Below, piece after piece: positions 11,067 to 20,525 of a stretch of DNA of 64,000 nucleotides. Position 1 is the first letter of the stretch; each line of letters starts with the position of its first letter. The DNA comes from Ferrovibrio sp. MS7 (lineage in GTDB: Bacteria; Pseudomonadota; Alphaproteobacteria; Ferrovibrionales; Ferrovibrionaceae), in assembly GCF_038404985.1 (NCBI RefSeq), contig NZ_JBBKBA010000001.1, positions 524,001 to 588,000 of the forward strand. The letters are read 5' to 3'. The notes under the pieces are model-generated. The model saw nothing but the letters and a program-made list of their open reading frames with translations, did no database searches and had not been told where the DNA came from. The position numbers were made by a program, and so were the translations under genes.

Positions 11067-11152
11067 GCCTCGGTTTACAGCTCCGTATTGCGGATCAAGC
11101 GGCCCGGTTTCCCGCAGCGCAGCCCTGGCGAAAATGGCGTGGGCGCAGAAAC

Positions 11153-11176
11153 GAAAAATGGGCCGTCTGGCCCATC
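11153..11176 (-). terminator. Terminator between the CbtA-like gene and rimP
   Basis: On the minus strand a 7-bp perfect stem (11158-11164 with 11169-11175, 4-base loop) is followed by TTTT and then a T-rich stretch. It lies about 110 bases past the stop of the CbtA-like gene and about 90 bases before rimP, dividing the two transcription units. Confidence 0.8.
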
Positions 11177-11284
11177 CTCATCCAATCTTCTGATCCAACC
11201 AGGACCAGGCCAGCAATGTGGCGCCTTTATAGCGCCAAATAGCCGCGATGCAAGGCTTTTCTGGCCAGGAATCGGCCCGCTGTG

Positions 11285-11878
11285 TCAGGCATTCATGCGC
11301 CGCAGCACCCAGGCCGTGACCAGGCCCAGGATCAGCCAGAAACCCAGATCCAGCGCCAGGTCTATATAAAGGAACCCTTCCGGGGCCTCGGCGGTGGCGG
11401 ATTCCGGCGCCAAAAGCGCCGGCCCCAGCAAAGGCAGCAGCCCCAGCCAGCGCCCGCGCCGGCCGAAAGCGAGCTGCGCCAGACCGATAATCGCACCCAG
11501 CGCGGCGACCAGCCACCAGACCGGGGCATCCTCATGCATCAGGCCATCGATGGTCGGCGGCAGGGTCAGGGCGGGCGCCAGGGCCAGGGCAATGAACCCG
11601 GCCAGGCCCCAGAGCAAAGCCTCAACCCGGCTGACTTCGCCCCTGGGCGGCATCCGGTGCGTGAAAATGGCCGCGAGCAATGTGGAAAAGACAAATCCGA
11701 ACAATATGTTACGGATGATGATGGCATCCATCTGGCGGCTCGGCGGTGGTAATTCCAGGCCGGCCATCAGCATCGCCTGCTGGCGCAAGGGCAGTTCCAG
11801 GATGTGCTGACCGAGGGTAAGCGCCAGGGCGGCGATCAGGCCACCGCTGAAACCCGCCAGGATCAGCCGCAAGGTCAA
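11285..11878 (-). CDS. CbtA-like (predicted cobalt transporter) membrane protein
   Basis: About 197 residues with five to six hydrophobic segments. The central stretch LLWGLAGFIALALAPALTLP followed by an acidic/Trp-Trp segment is the feature I recognise from CbtA, a family predicted to move cobalt. Assignment rests on that stretch and the membrane layout only. The best start is TTG at 11878, 7 bases after GGAGG; a TTG two codons earlier is too close to it. No His-rich CbtB partner and no cobalamin riboswitch are visible. It sits 18 bases after trmB, so it is probably transcribed with metK-trmB. Confidence 0.6.
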   Translation of the reverse strand: MTLRLILAGFSGGLIAALALTLGQHILELPLRQQAMLMAGLELPPPSRQMDAIIIRNILFGFVFSTLLAAIFTHRMPPRGEVSRVEALLWGLAGFIALALAPALTLPPTIDGLMHEDAPVWWLVAALGAIIGLAQLAFGRRGRWLGLLPLLGPALLAPESATAEAPEGFLYIDLALDLGFWLILGLVTAWVLRRMNA

Positions 11879-11896
11879 GACCAAGCCTCCGCTTGC

Positions 11897-12622
11897 TCAG
11901 ATGCGCTGGAAACGAAGATACAGGCAGGCGCGACCGGCGGCGACGGCCTTTCGCTCATATTTGCTGCTCGGCCAGTCGGCCGGGCGCTGGCGCCAATCGG
12001 CGGCGCATTCGGCCAGCCAGCGGAAAGCCGGCTGGTTCAGCGTATGCAGCAGCATGCCGCGACCGTAATCCGGCACATCGGTGGCAAGCCGCAATTCACC
12101 GCCCGGCTTTATCACGCGGGCAAGGTCGGCCAGCGTGTCCGGGTTGACGATACGGCGCCATTGATGCCGCTTCTTCGGCCAGGGATCGGGGAACAGCACG
12201 AAAGCGCGCTCGATGCTGGCCTCGGGCAGGGCCTTGAGCAGCAGGCGGGCATCGTCGGTGAACAGCCGGATGCGCTCAGCCAGGCTGTCATCGCCGGCCT
12301 CGGCGCGTTCGGCGACATGGCCGACCAGCCGCGCCACGCCATTGAGAAACGGTTCGACGCCGATGATGCCGACATCGGGATGGGCTTCAGCCTGGGCCTG
12401 GAGATGATCGCCGACGCCGAAGCCGATTTCGAGCCAGGTGGCGCGCAAAGGCCTGCCGAACGCGATGGGTGAATCGGCGCGCGGCACTTCCAGCCGCGGC
12501 AGCCAGGTGTCCATGCGCGTGTTGCCGAGCGGCGTCAGCTTGCGGCCACGGCGGCGACCGAAAATGAGACGGCGCGGCATTGCTGCCGCGCCGTCGGTAT
12601 CGTCTTCGGTAGAGGGCGTCAC
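11897..12622 (-). CDS. trmB: tRNA (guanine-N7)-methyltransferase
   Basis: 241 residues. TrmB methylates G46 of tRNA with S-adenosylmethionine. The SAM-binding motif [12 protein letters not shown] is near residue 63, [12 protein letters not shown] near 142, and the family C-terminal signature [13 protein letters not shown] near 218. The start is GTG overlapping the metK stop as GTGA. An internal ATG at codon 15 is a weaker alternative. Its place directly after metK, the SAM synthetase, is the common alphaproteobacterial order. Confidence 0.97.
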   Translation of the reverse strand: MTPSTEDDTDGAAAMPRRLIFGRRRGRKLTPLGNTRMDTWLPRLEVPRADSPIAFGRPLRATWLEIGFGVGDHLQAQAEAHPDVGIIGVEPFLNGVARLVGHVAERAEAGDDSLAERIRLFTDDARLLLKALPEASIERAFVLFPDPWPKKRHQWRRIVNPDTLADLARVIKPGGELRLATDVPDYGRGMLLHTLNQPAFRWLAECAADWRQRPADWPSSKYERKAVAAGRACLYLRFQRI

Positions 12623-13836
12623 TTCACGTTGAAGGCCGACTTCAGGTCCTTGACCAGATCGGTCTTCTCCCAGGAGAAGCCGCCGTCCTTCTCGGGCTTG
12701 CGGCCGAAATGGCCGTAGGCGGCGGTGCGGGCATAGATCGGGCGGTTGAGCTTGAGATGCTCGCGGATGCCGCGCGGGCTCAAGCTCACCAGTTCCTGCA
12801 GCACCTTGGCGATCTTGGCTTCATCGGCCTTGCCAGTGCCGTAGGTAGAGACATAGACCGACAGCGGATGGGCGACGCCGATGGCATAGGAAAGCTGGAT
12901 CAGGCACTTGTCGGCCAGGCCGGCAGCAACCACGTTCTTCGCCAGGTAGCGCGCGGCATAGGCGGCCGAGCGGTCGACCTTGGTCGGGTCCTTGCCCGAG
13001 AAGGCGCCGCCGCCATGGGGCGCCGCGCCGCCGTAGGTGTCGACGATGATCTTGCGGCCGGTGAGGCCGGCATCGCCATCCGGACCGCCGATGACGAAAC
13101 GGCCGGTCGGGTTGACGTAGAAATGCTCTTCATCGCACATCCAGCCCTTCGGCAGCGCCTTGAGCACATAGGGACGCACGATCTTCTTGATATCGCCGGA
13201 CTCGAGCTCGCGGCCCTTCTTGTCCTTGGCGGCATGCTGGGTCGAGACGACGACGGCGGTGGCGCCGGTCGGCTTGCCGTTCTTGTACAGCAGGGTCACC
13301 TGGCTCTTGGCATCGGGGCCAAGCAGCGGCTCCTTGCCGCTGTGGCGCGCAGCGGCCATCAACGACAGGATATTGTGCGAGAGCTGGATCGGCGCCGGCA
13401 TCAATTCCGGCGTTTCGTTGCAGGCATAGCCGAACATGATGCCCTGGTCGCCGGCGCCTTCATCCTTGTTGCCGGCGGCATCGACGCCGACCGCGATATC
13501 GGCCGACTGGCCGTGCAGCAGCACATCAACCTTGGCATGCTTCCAGTGGAAGCCATCCTGCTCGTAGCCGATCTTCTTGACCGTGGCGCGGGCCACTTCC
13601 TCGATCTTCTTCTTGTTCACCGCACCCGACTTCGACACCAGGCTCGCCGGGCCGCGCACTTCGCCGGCCAGCACAATGCGATTGGTGGTGGTCAGGGTTT
13701 CGCAGGCAACGCGCGCATAGGGATCTTCCTTGAGGAAGAGATCGAGCACGGCATCGGAAATCTGGTCGCAGACCTTGTCCGGATGGCCTTCGGAAACCGA
13801 TTCGCTGGTGAAGAGATAGGAAGAGTTACGCGCCAC
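12619..13836 (-). CDS. metK: S-adenosylmethionine synthetase
   Basis: About 405 residues. MetK joins methionine and ATP to give SAM. It opens with [20 protein letters not shown], and the signatures [12 protein letters not shown] and GGGAFSGKD are intact. The true start is GTG at 13836, nine bases after GGAG, because an upstream in-frame ATG would add about 34 residues not seen in homologues. I looked for SAM-sensing leader motifs in 13837-13941 and saw none. trmB is coupled behind it. Confidence 0.98.
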   Translation of the reverse strand: MARNSSYLFTSESVSEGHPDKVCDQISDAVLDLFLKEDPYARVACETLTTTNRIVLAGEVRGPASLVSKSGAVNKKKIEEVARATVKKIGYEQDGFHWKHAKVDVLLHGQSADIAVGVDAAGNKDEGAGDQGIMFGYACNETPELMPAPIQLSHNILSLMAAARHSGKEPLLGPDAKSQVTLLYKNGKPTGATAVVVSTQHAAKDKKGRELESGDIKKIVRPYVLKALPKGWMCDEEHFYVNPTGRFVIGGPDGDAGLTGRKIIVDTYGGAAPHGGGAFSGKDPTKVDRSAAYAARYLAKNVVAAGLADKCLIQLSYAIGVAHPLSVYVSTYGTGKADEAKIAKVLQELVSLSPRGIREHLKLNRPIYARTAAYGHFGRKPEKDGGFSWEKTDLVKDLKSAFNVK

Positions 13837-13941
13837 GTCGTTTATCTCCGTGCGACCACGCCAAACGGTCGATGTCAGATAGGCACCGGCAGCGCATGGC
13901 GCGCGCCCCGGATCCGGCGATTCGCGGCTGCCGGACAAGCG

Positions 13942-13972
13942 AAAAAGCCCCGTTATGTCGCAGAGGCGGGGC
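13942..13972 (-). terminator. Terminator after the HTH gene, repeat-like
   Basis: On the minus strand a 6-bp G/C stem (13947-13952 with 13967-13972) with a 14-base loop is followed by TTTTT. It lies past the stop of the HTH gene and upstream of metK. Its sequence resembles the palindromic repeat at 55531-55556, so a repeat may have been used as the terminator. Confidence 0.6.
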
Positions 13973-14039
13973 AGCCGGTCAAGTTACATCGGCTATGGTC
14001 AGCGATGAAGGTGGGCCAGGGCTGGCGGCAAAGCCGGCT

Positions 14040-14480
14040 TCAGTCCCCGCCGGCACCGGTATCCGGGCCCTGCTCCAGCGCCATGGAGCGCACCAGATCC
14101 AGCACCCGGCGGCGCAGCGAACTGTTGCGGATCGCCTCGAAGGCGCGCAGCAATTCCAGATTTTCCCGCGTCATCTGCGGCTCCGGCGGCAGCGGCTGGC
14201 CCTCGATCTCGGGCGCCGGGGCCTCGGCCAGGCCGGGCACATTTTCCATCCCTGGCTGTGCGTCCAGGCCCTCGAAGAAATAGGCCGGGGCCACGTTCAG
14301 CAGCCGGGCGAACTGGTAGAGCCGGCTGGCGCCGATGCGGTTGGCGCCTTTTTCGTATTTCTGGATCTGCTGGAAGGTGAGACCGACATACTGGCCCAGG
14401 CGTTCCTGGCTCATGCCGACATATGTGCGGCGAATCTTGAGACGGCCGCCGACATACACATCCACCGGATTCTTCGCCAC
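14040..14480 (-). CDS. XRE/HipB-type helix-turn-helix regulator
   Basis: About 146 residues from the GTG at 14480, eight bases after AGGGG; this gives the family-like start AKNPVDVYVGGRL. The HTH domain spans about 10-68, with MSQERLGQYVGLTFQQIQKY as the DNA-binding helices and KGANRIGASRLYQ after it. The rest is Pro/Glu-rich and ends with a helical segment. Regulators of this type next to lnt and metK are common in alphaproteobacteria and related to the SocB/SinR-like XRE group. The target is unknown. It has its own candidate promoter at 14605-14634. Confidence 0.88.
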   Translation of the reverse strand: MAKNPVDVYVGGRLKIRRTYVGMSQERLGQYVGLTFQQIQKYEKGANRIGASRLYQFARLLNVAPAYFFEGLDAQPGMENVPGLAEAPAPEIEGQPLPPEPQMTRENLELLRAFEAIRNSSLRRRVLDLVRSMALEQGPDTGAGGD

Positions 14481-14604
14481 GCCACCGTCCCCTATTGCGG
14501 TCGCCAAGTCAGGGCGGCCCCCAATACCTGCCGCTCTTTCCCCACTCGACCGTCGGATATGCTCGCGGCCGTCCAGACGTCCGCATACACTTTTATGGGT
14601 TACG

Positions 14605-14634
14605 TTTGTATGCTCGGTAGGCGCGTAGGGTCAA
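14605..14634 (-). promoter_or_regulatory. Candidate sigma-70 promoter of the HTH gene
   Basis: On the minus strand TTGACC (14634-14629) and TACAAA (14610-14605) are separated by 18 bases, about 125 bases upstream of the HTH start. The placement between lnt stop and the HTH gene makes sense, but it is predicted by pattern only. Confidence 0.4.
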
Positions 14635-14651
14635 CCGTCGCAATCACGGTA

Positions 14652-16235
14652 TCAGAGAAACTTGGGGCGAAATCGGCGGTAAATCCAGCCGACAAGTAGA
14701 AAAACGCCGGCCAGAGAGTGCACGGGCAGATCACCCACTCGACTATAGAGGGTGCGCTGCGGGATCGGCGCTGGCAGCGGCCCTTCGACAAAGCCGACGT
14801 CATCGAGTCCCAGACTGGCAATAATCCGGCCCCAGGGATCGACAATGGCCGAAACGCCGTTATTGGCGGCACGGACCAAAGGAACCCCCTGCTCCACCGC
14901 GCGCATGCGGGCGGAGGCGAAATGCTGGTAGGGACCGGAGGAACGGCCGAACCAGGCATCGTTGGTGATATTGAGCAGCATGGCGGCCGGCGGCGGCTCG
15001 TGATCCATCACCTCGGCGGGAAAAATCGCCTCGTAGCAGATCAGCGGCCGGATCAGCGGCAAGTCACCAGGCAGGATCAGCGGCTCGGCATCATGGCCGG
15101 GCGAGAAATCGATGCTGCCGACCGCCAGCTTGTCGAGCCCGATGGCGCCGAGCACGGCGCGGAACGGCAGGTATTCGCCAAACGGCACCAGGTGCAGCTT
15201 GTCGTAGCGCGCATCCAGGCCGCCCTTGTCGTTGATCACGAACAGCGAATTATACAGCCGCAGGGTCTGGCCGTTCTGGAATTCGCGGCGCGGCGCACCG
15301 GCCAGCAACTGTCCACCCGGCGGCAGCAGCGTAGCCAGGGCCTGCAGCAGATCCGGATTCTCATCCACCAGATAGGGGATCGCGGTTTCCGGCCAGATCA
15401 CATGGGTGAACGGCTTCTGGCCCGGCTTGCGCGTCAGCTCGGCATGCAGGCGCAAATGATTCTGACGCAGGTCGTCGCGCCATTTCAGCGTCTGCGCCAC
15501 GCTCGGCTGCACCAGGCGCAGCCAGATATCGGGCATGTCCTCGCCTTCGGCCTGGGCCAGGCGCAGCGCGCCGCCGCCAATACTCAAGCCCAGCAGCAGC
15601 GGCAGGGCCAGTGCCACAACCCGCAGCGGCTTAGCCGCCTGCAACAGCAGCGGCAAGGCCAGGGCACAAGCGGCCAGCAGGGTGAGCAGGCCAAGGCCAT
15701 GGCTGCCGATGAAAGCCGTGAGCTGCATCGCCGCCGGGGTATCGGCCCAGACATAGCCGATCAGGTTCCAGGGAAAGCCGGTGAGAATGACGCCGCGCAG
15801 GGCTTCGCCGAGCGTAACGCCGAAGGGCAGCAGCAACACGCGCCAGGGCACGGCACCGCCGCCGAGGCGCTGTGCCGCCCAGGCGCCCAGCGCCGGAAAC
15901 ACCGCCAGCAAGGCGGGCAGGCCGAGCACCGGCAACGGCAGCAGGATGGCGAAACGCGCCGCATCGACGAAGAAGGCAATGCCAATCCAATACAGGCCGG
16001 CGACGAAATAGCCGTAGAAGAAGGCAGCGTGAATGAAGAAATAGCGCCGGCCATATTTATCATCCGCGCCACCGGCGGATTGCCCGAGCAGCAGCAGCAC
16101 CGGTATGCAGACGAACACCAGCGGCCAGGCATAGATCGGTGCCTGCGCGGCGGCGAGCAGCGCGCCGGCAAGCCAGGCGGCAACCAGCCGCTTCCAGCCG
16201 GCGAGGCCGAGCAACGCATCACGCAGCTTGATCAT
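14652..16235 (-). CDS. lnt: Apolipoprotein N-acyltransferase
   Basis: About 527 residues from the ATG at 16235, four bases past the corC stop. Lnt adds the third acyl chain to lipoproteins in the inner membrane. About seven membrane helices fill roughly 1-200, then a nitrilase-type domain with the Glu-Lys-Cys triad: Glu in IWPETAIPYL, Lys in YDKLHLVPFGEYLP, Cys in ICYEAIFP. NITNDAWFG and a final transmembrane helix follow. It belongs to the phoH-ybeY-corC-lnt run. Confidence 0.96.
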   Translation of the reverse strand: MIKLRDALLGLAGWKRLVAAWLAGALLAAAQAPIYAWPLVFVCIPVLLLLGQSAGGADDKYGRRYFFIHAAFFYGYFVAGLYWIGIAFFVDAARFAILLPLPVLGLPALLAVFPALGAWAAQRLGGGAVPWRVLLLPFGVTLGEALRGVILTGFPWNLIGYVWADTPAAMQLTAFIGSHGLGLLTLLAACALALPLLLQAAKPLRVVALALPLLLGLSIGGGALRLAQAEGEDMPDIWLRLVQPSVAQTLKWRDDLRQNHLRLHAELTRKPGQKPFTHVIWPETAIPYLVDENPDLLQALATLLPPGGQLLAGAPRREFQNGQTLRLYNSLFVINDKGGLDARYDKLHLVPFGEYLPFRAVLGAIGLDKLAVGSIDFSPGHDAEPLILPGDLPLIRPLICYEAIFPAEVMDHEPPPAAMLLNITNDAWFGRSSGPYQHFASARMRAVEQGVPLVRAANNGVSAIVDPWGRIIASLGLDDVGFVEGPLPAPIPQRTLYSRVGDLPVHSLAGVFLLVGWIYRRFRPKFL

Positions 16236-16239
16236 GTAG

Positions 16240-17127
16240 TCAGGTGCCTTCGACGGCAGCCGGCGGCTCGGCCACCGGCACGCGGATACGCACGCGCTTG
16301 ACCCGGCGCGGATCGGCATCCACGACCTCGAAAGCGAGGCCGGATTCATGTTCCACCAGTTCGCCGCGCTGCGGCACGCGGCCAAGCTTGGCGACGATCA
16401 GGCCGCCCAGCGTATCCACCGGCTCGTCCTCCTCGGGATCGATCAGGCGGCGGCCGAAGCGTTCTTCCAGTTCCTCGATCGGGCAACGGCCCTGGGCATC
16501 ATAGAGGCCCGGCGCGCGCTCGGTGAGCAGCGGGCCTTCCACCTCATCATGCTCGTCGTCGATTTCGCCAACGATCTGCTCGACCAGGTCCTCGATGGTG
16601 ACGAGGCCGTCGATGCCGCCATATTCATCCACCACCACGGCCATATGGGTGCGGGTATTGCGCATCTCGCGCAGCAGGTCCAGCACCACCTTGCTCGGCG
16701 GCACCACCAGCACGCGGCGCAGCACCTTGTTCATCGCGAAGCCTTTGCGGCCGGCGAGATAGGGCATCACGTCCTTGATGTGAATCATGCCGATCACATC
16801 ATCCAGCGTCTCGCGGTAGACCGGCAGGCGCGAATGTTCGGCCTCGACGAACACCTTCACCAGATCTTCGAAACCGATATCTTCTGCCACCGCATTGATA
16901 TCGGCGCGCGGCACGCGGATTTCGCCGACGCGCAGATCGCCCACTTCCAGCACGTTGCGCAGCAGCGCGCGCTCGGCGGAGGCGGCGGTGGTTTCCGTTT
17001 CCGGATTCTCCTGCAGCAATTCCTCGATGCTCTCGCGCAGGCTTTCCTCGTTGCCGCGACCGCGCAATGCCTGCAGCAGGCGGCTCCAGAAACCCAGGCC
17101 GCCGGACTCCGGGCGGTTCTCACTCAT
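16240..17127 (-). CDS. corC: CorC/HlyC family CBS-domain protein
   Basis: 295 residues. Two CBS domains span about 65-190 (RVPRADINAV, SRLPVYRETLDDVIGMIHIKD, then VVVDEYGGIDGLVTIEDLVE), followed by a CorC/HlyC C-terminal domain (about 210-285). No DUF21 membrane domain is present, so it is the soluble CorC type. Family members are linked to Mg2+/Co2+ efflux, but the biochemical role is uncertain. It overlaps ybeY by 4 bases (ATGA). Confidence 0.93.
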   Translation of the reverse strand: MSENRPESGGLGFWSRLLQALRGRGNEESLRESIEELLQENPETETTAASAERALLRNVLEVGDLRVGEIRVPRADINAVAEDIGFEDLVKVFVEAEHSRLPVYRETLDDVIGMIHIKDVMPYLAGRKGFAMNKVLRRVLVVPPSKVVLDLLREMRNTRTHMAVVVDEYGGIDGLVTIEDLVEQIVGEIDDEHDEVEGPLLTERAPGLYDAQGRCPIEELEERFGRRLIDPEEDEPVDTLGGLIVAKLGRVPQRGELVEHESGLAFEVVDADPRRVKRVRIRVPVAEPPAAVEGT

Positions 17128-17708
17128 GACTTCTTCTTCCTTCCGGCCGGCGCTGGCTGCTTGCCGCGCGGCGCTGTTTTGGCCCGGCTCCGGGGCTTGG
17201 CCTGGGGCCGGGCATAGGGATCGGGAATCTTCAGGCCCCCGAGGATTTCAACTTCGCGCGGCTCCATCGCCTGCGCCTGTTCGTCGGTTTCGTGATCATA
17301 ACCGAGCAGATGCAGCGTGCCATGCACCACCAGATGCGCCACATGATCAGCCAACGGCTTGTGCTGCGCGCGCGCTTCCTTCTCGCAAATTTCCAGGCCC
17401 AGCGCGATATCGCCGAGATAGGGCGGCGGCTTGGCCGGGTCGACGGCAGCCTCGGTGGGAAACGACAGCACGTTGGTCGGCTTCGGCTTGCCGCGCCAAT
17501 CGGTGTTGAGCTGCATCATCTCGGCATCGCTGGTCAGCAGCAGCGATAAAGCCGTGCGGCCCTTGGGCAGTTCATCCTTCAGCGCGGCGCGGCAGGCGCG
17601 GCGCACCAGGGCGGCGGCATTGGGCAGCGCGCGGCGCCAGGCCGGATCGGCCAGCCTGAGATCAATAGCGAAGCGCGCCGCGCTACTATGGCCCTCTCCT
17701 GACGGCAT
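17124..17708 (-). CDS. ybeY: Endoribonuclease YbeY
   Basis: 194 residues. YbeY is a metal-dependent single-strand RNase that matures 16S rRNA 3' ends and takes part in ribosome quality control. The zinc motif has His at residues 129, 133 and 139 within HGTLHLLGYDHE. NVLSFP (about 79-84) is conserved. The last 25 residues form a Lys/Arg/Pro-rich tail absent from most homologues. Its ATG shares one base with the phoH stop. Confidence 0.96.
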   Translation of the reverse strand: MPSGEGHSSAARFAIDLRLADPAWRRALPNAAALVRRACRAALKDELPKGRTALSLLLTSDAEMMQLNTDWRGKPKPTNVLSFPTEAAVDPAKPPPYLGDIALGLEICEKEARAQHKPLADHVAHLVVHGTLHLLGYDHETDEQAQAMEPREVEILGGLKIPDPYARPQAKPRSRAKTAPRGKQPAPAGRKKKS

Positions 17709-18907
17709 CAGCGGCGCCGGTTACCGGCGGCATCGGGCCGTGCCAGGCCAAGATCCTGTTCGCGCTGGGCATAGGCCCGCACCACCTTGGTGACGAGCGG
17801 ATGGCGCACCACGTCCTGATCGGAAAAGCGCACGAAGGAAATACCCTCGATGCCTTCCAGGATGTCGAGCGCATCGCGCAAGCCCGACGGCACACCGAGC
17901 GGCAGGTCGATCTGCGACAGATCGCCGGTCACCGCCAGGCGCGAATTCTCGCCCAGGCGGGTGAGCAGCATCTTCATCTGCACCGGCGAGGTATTCTGCG
18001 CTTCGTCCAGAATCACATAGGCATTGGCGAGCGTGCGGCCGCGCATGAAGGCGAGCGGCGCCACTTCGATCTCGCCCGAGGCCAGGCCCTTCTCGACGCG
18101 GTCCGGCGGCAGCATGTCGTAAAGCGCATCGTAAAGCGGGCGCAGATAGGGATCGATCTTCTCGCGCATGTCGCCGGGCAGAAAGCCCAAGCGTTCGCCG
18201 GCCTCCACGGCGGGACGCGACAGGATGATGCGGTCGACGCGGCCTTCCAGCAGCATCTGCACCGCCACCGCCACCGCCATGTAGGTCTTGCCGGTGCCGG
18301 CGGGGCCGAGGCCGAAGACCAGTTCATGACGCAGCAATTCGGCGATGTAGCGCGCCTGGGTCTGCGAACGCGGCACGATCACGCGTTTCTTGGTGCGGAT
18401 GGCGCCATCGGGCAGCCGGCTTTCCGTGTTGGCGGCGGCACGCTCTGCAGCGCGCGCTTCTGCTTCGCGTGACGCCCTGGTGGAGGGCATCGCCTGAGTA
18501 ACCACGGATTTGCCGAATGCCTGCATTTCGCCTCCCCGACTGGTTGCTGATTGCTGATTGGTTGCCGACTGCTGACTGGTTGCTTCCTGCTGGCGGCCGA
18601 GCGCCATGCGCACGGCCCCTTCCACATCACCCATTTCAATCTGCGCGCCGCCTTCGAGGCGGCCATAGAGTTCGGTGAGCACGGCACGCGCCGATTGCTG
18701 CGATGCCTCCGGCCCGCTGATCACCACGCGATTGCCGCGCGGCGATACCGAAACGCCAAGCTGCTGCTCGATACGCGAAAGATGCCGGTCATGCTCGCCA
18801 AACAGCATCGACAGCAGGCGATTATCGGCGAAATCGAGCACCACGGGCTGACGCGCCGGTGCATTGCCTGGGGGAGGATTGCCTGGAGTATTGGCCGGAG
18901 CACTCAT
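17708..18907 (-). CDS. phoH: PhoH-like ATPase
   Basis: About 399 residues. It is the YbeZ/PhoH NTPase whose gene precedes ybeY. A KH-like domain (about 15-100) is followed by a low-complexity linker with repeated SAT(S/N)QQ units, then the PhoH ATPase domain with Walker A GLGPAGTGKT and Walker B YVILDEAQN. The second of two nearby ATGs (18907) sits nine bases after AGAGG and is preferred over 18913. An 18-bp tandem repeat lies inside the linker. Confidence 0.95.
   Translation of the reverse strand: MSAPANTPGNPPPGNAPARQPVVLDFADNRLLSMLFGEHDRHLSRIEQQLGVSVSPRGNRVVISGPEASQQSARAVLTELYGRLEGGAQIEMGDVEGAVRMALGRQQEATSQQSATNQQSATSRGGEMQAFGKSVVTQAMPSTRASREAEARAAERAAANTESRLPDGAIRTKKRVIVPRSQTQARYIAELLRHELVFGLGPAGTGKTYMAVAVAVQMLLEGRVDRIILSRPAVEAGERLGFLPGDMREKIDPYLRPLYDALYDMLPPDRVEKGLASGEIEVAPLAFMRGRTLANAYVILDEAQNTSPVQMKMLLTRLGENSRLAVTGDLSQIDLPLGVPSGLRDALDILEGIEGISFVRFSDQDVVRHPLVTKVVRAYAQREQDLGLARPDAAGNRRR
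18538..18584. repeat. 18-bp tandem repeat inside phoH
   Basis: Two full 18-bp units (18538-18555, 18556-18573) and an 11-bp partial unit (18574-18584) follow the pattern GAYTGGTTGCYGAYTGCT. Being a multiple of three, each unit adds six residues (SAT, S or N, QQ) to the PhoH linker without shifting frame. Copy number could vary between strains. Confidence 0.85.
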
Positions 18908-18962
18908 GGGCATGATCCTCTTGCCGAGGTGGGGCAGGCGAGTGTGCGCCAGCGGCCCAGGA

Positions 18963-20387
18963 TCATGCGGCCTCCTGATCCGAGAGGCTGCCGCCAAGGC
19001 TGCCACCGGGGCCACCGACAGGCACCGCTGCAAGACTGTTCAGGTAGCCCGCGGTGATTTCGACCTCGAGCATCTGGCCGATACCAGCACTGGGCGCTTC
19101 GATCACCACGGATTGCATATAGGGGCTGCGGCCCAAAAGCTGGCCCGGCTTCTTGCCGACGCGGTCCAGCAGCACCTGCACCCGGCGCCCGGCCATCGCG
19201 GCATTGAAGCCGGCCTGCTGCTCGCGCAGCAATTCCTGCAGGGCCTGGAGGCGTTCGTCCTTGACGCTTTCCGCCACCTGGTTCGGCAGCAAGGCGGCCG
19301 GCGTGCCGGGCCGCGCGGAATACTTGAAGCTATAGGCCTGGGCGAAATTGGCATCGCGCACCAACTGCATGGTGGCGGCGAAATCCTTGTCGCTCTCGCC
19401 CGGGAAGCCGACGATGAAATCGCTCGACAGCGCGATATCGGGCCGCGCGGCGCGCAGCCGGCGCACGATGTCGCGGTAGAGATCGGCCGCATGGCCACGG
19501 TTCATCGCCTTCAGGATCGCATCCGAACCCGCCTGCACCGGCAGATGCAGGAACGGCATCAGGTGTTCCAGTTCGCCATGGGCGCGGATCAGCGCCTCAT
19601 CCATCTCACGCGGATGCGAGGTGGTGTAGCGCCAGCGTGGGGCATCGCTGCTAGCGCTGTGGCGACGGTGCAGTTCGCCGAGCAGATCGGCCAGCGACCA
19701 GACGCGGCCATTCGCTGCCTCGCCGTGATAAGCATTCACATTCTGGCCCAGCAGCGCGATTTCACGCGCGCCAGCGGCCACCAGGCGCTCGGCCTCGGCG
19801 AGAATGGCTTCCGGCGGGCGGGAATATTCCGCGCCGCGGGTATAGGGCACGACACAGAAGGTGCAGAACTTGTCGCAGCCTTCCTGGATCGCCAGGAAGG
19901 CAACCGGGCCCGGCGGTGTGGCCAGGGCTTCCGGCAGATGGTCGAATTTCGAGTCCGCCGGAAAATCGGTATCCAGCACGCCAAGCCGCGGCGCGGTGGC
20001 GCCGGCCTTCAGCCGCTTGCGGCCCTTGTGGCGCTCGGCCTGGGCGAGCAATTCGGGTAAGCGATGATAAGCCTGCGGCCCCACCACCATGTCGACGAAG
20101 GGCGCGCGGTTGAGGATTTCCTCGCCCTCGGCCTGGGCGACACAGCCAGCCACCGCGATGGTGAGATCGGCGCCGGCTTCCTTGCGCCTGCGCCAATGGC
20201 CCAGTTCCGAGAATACCTTCTCGGCGGCCTTTTCGCGGATATGGCAGGTGTTGAGGATCACCATGTCGGCATCCTCGGGCGAATCGGTCTTGGCGTATCC
20301 GAGCGGTGCCAGCACGTCCGCCATGCGGGCGGAATCGTACACATTCATCTGGCAACCGTATGTTTTAATATAGAGTTTTCTAGCCAA
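18963..20387 (-). CDS. miaB: tRNA-2-methylthio-N6-dimethylallyladenosine synthase
   Basis: 474 residues. MiaB is a radical-SAM methylthiotransferase acting on A37 of tRNA. The N-terminal cluster ligands are Cys12, Cys48 and Cys82, the radical-SAM motif CDKFCTFC gives Cys171, Cys175 and Cys178, and a C-terminal TRAM domain is present. The start is TTG with no convincing ribosome-binding site, and the first codons are unusually AT-rich. phoH starts about 55 bases downstream. Confidence 0.97.
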   Translation of the reverse strand: MARKLYIKTYGCQMNVYDSARMADVLAPLGYAKTDSPEDADMVILNTCHIREKAAEKVFSELGHWRRRKEAGADLTIAVAGCVAQAEGEEILNRAPFVDMVVGPQAYHRLPELLAQAERHKGRKRLKAGATAPRLGVLDTDFPADSKFDHLPEALATPPGPVAFLAIQEGCDKFCTFCVVPYTRGAEYSRPPEAILAEAERLVAAGAREIALLGQNVNAYHGEAANGRVWSLADLLGELHRRHSASSDAPRWRYTTSHPREMDEALIRAHGELEHLMPFLHLPVQAGSDAILKAMNRGHAADLYRDIVRRLRAARPDIALSSDFIVGFPGESDKDFAATMQLVRDANFAQAYSFKYSARPGTPAALLPNQVAESVKDERLQALQELLREQQAGFNAAMAGRRVQVLLDRVGKKPGQLLGRSPYMQSVVIEAPSAGIGQMLEVEITAGYLNSLAAVPVGGPGGSLGGSLSDQEAA

Positions 20388-20525
20388 GAGCGTTGTGTAG
20401 CCGGGCGGAAGCCGCCGGGCCGGGACTCCTCGTCACGTTGCGACTGCGAACCACACTACCACCCACCCCGCCGCCGTCAAGCGATGATCCGGGGAAGGTA
20501 AAAATGTCATAGATTTTTCAAGTGG

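Noticed and set aside
8535-11369. Long plus-strand open frame opposite ylxR, nusA and rimP
   Set aside because: Same shadow effect; the minus strand carries three conserved genes with recognisable motifs across the whole stretch.
13837-13941. Possible SAM-sensing riboswitch upstream of metK
   Set aside because: I compared the leader by eye with the SAM-II and SAM/SAH patterns I know and found no matching conserved core or pseudoknot arms. A covariance-model search would settle it.
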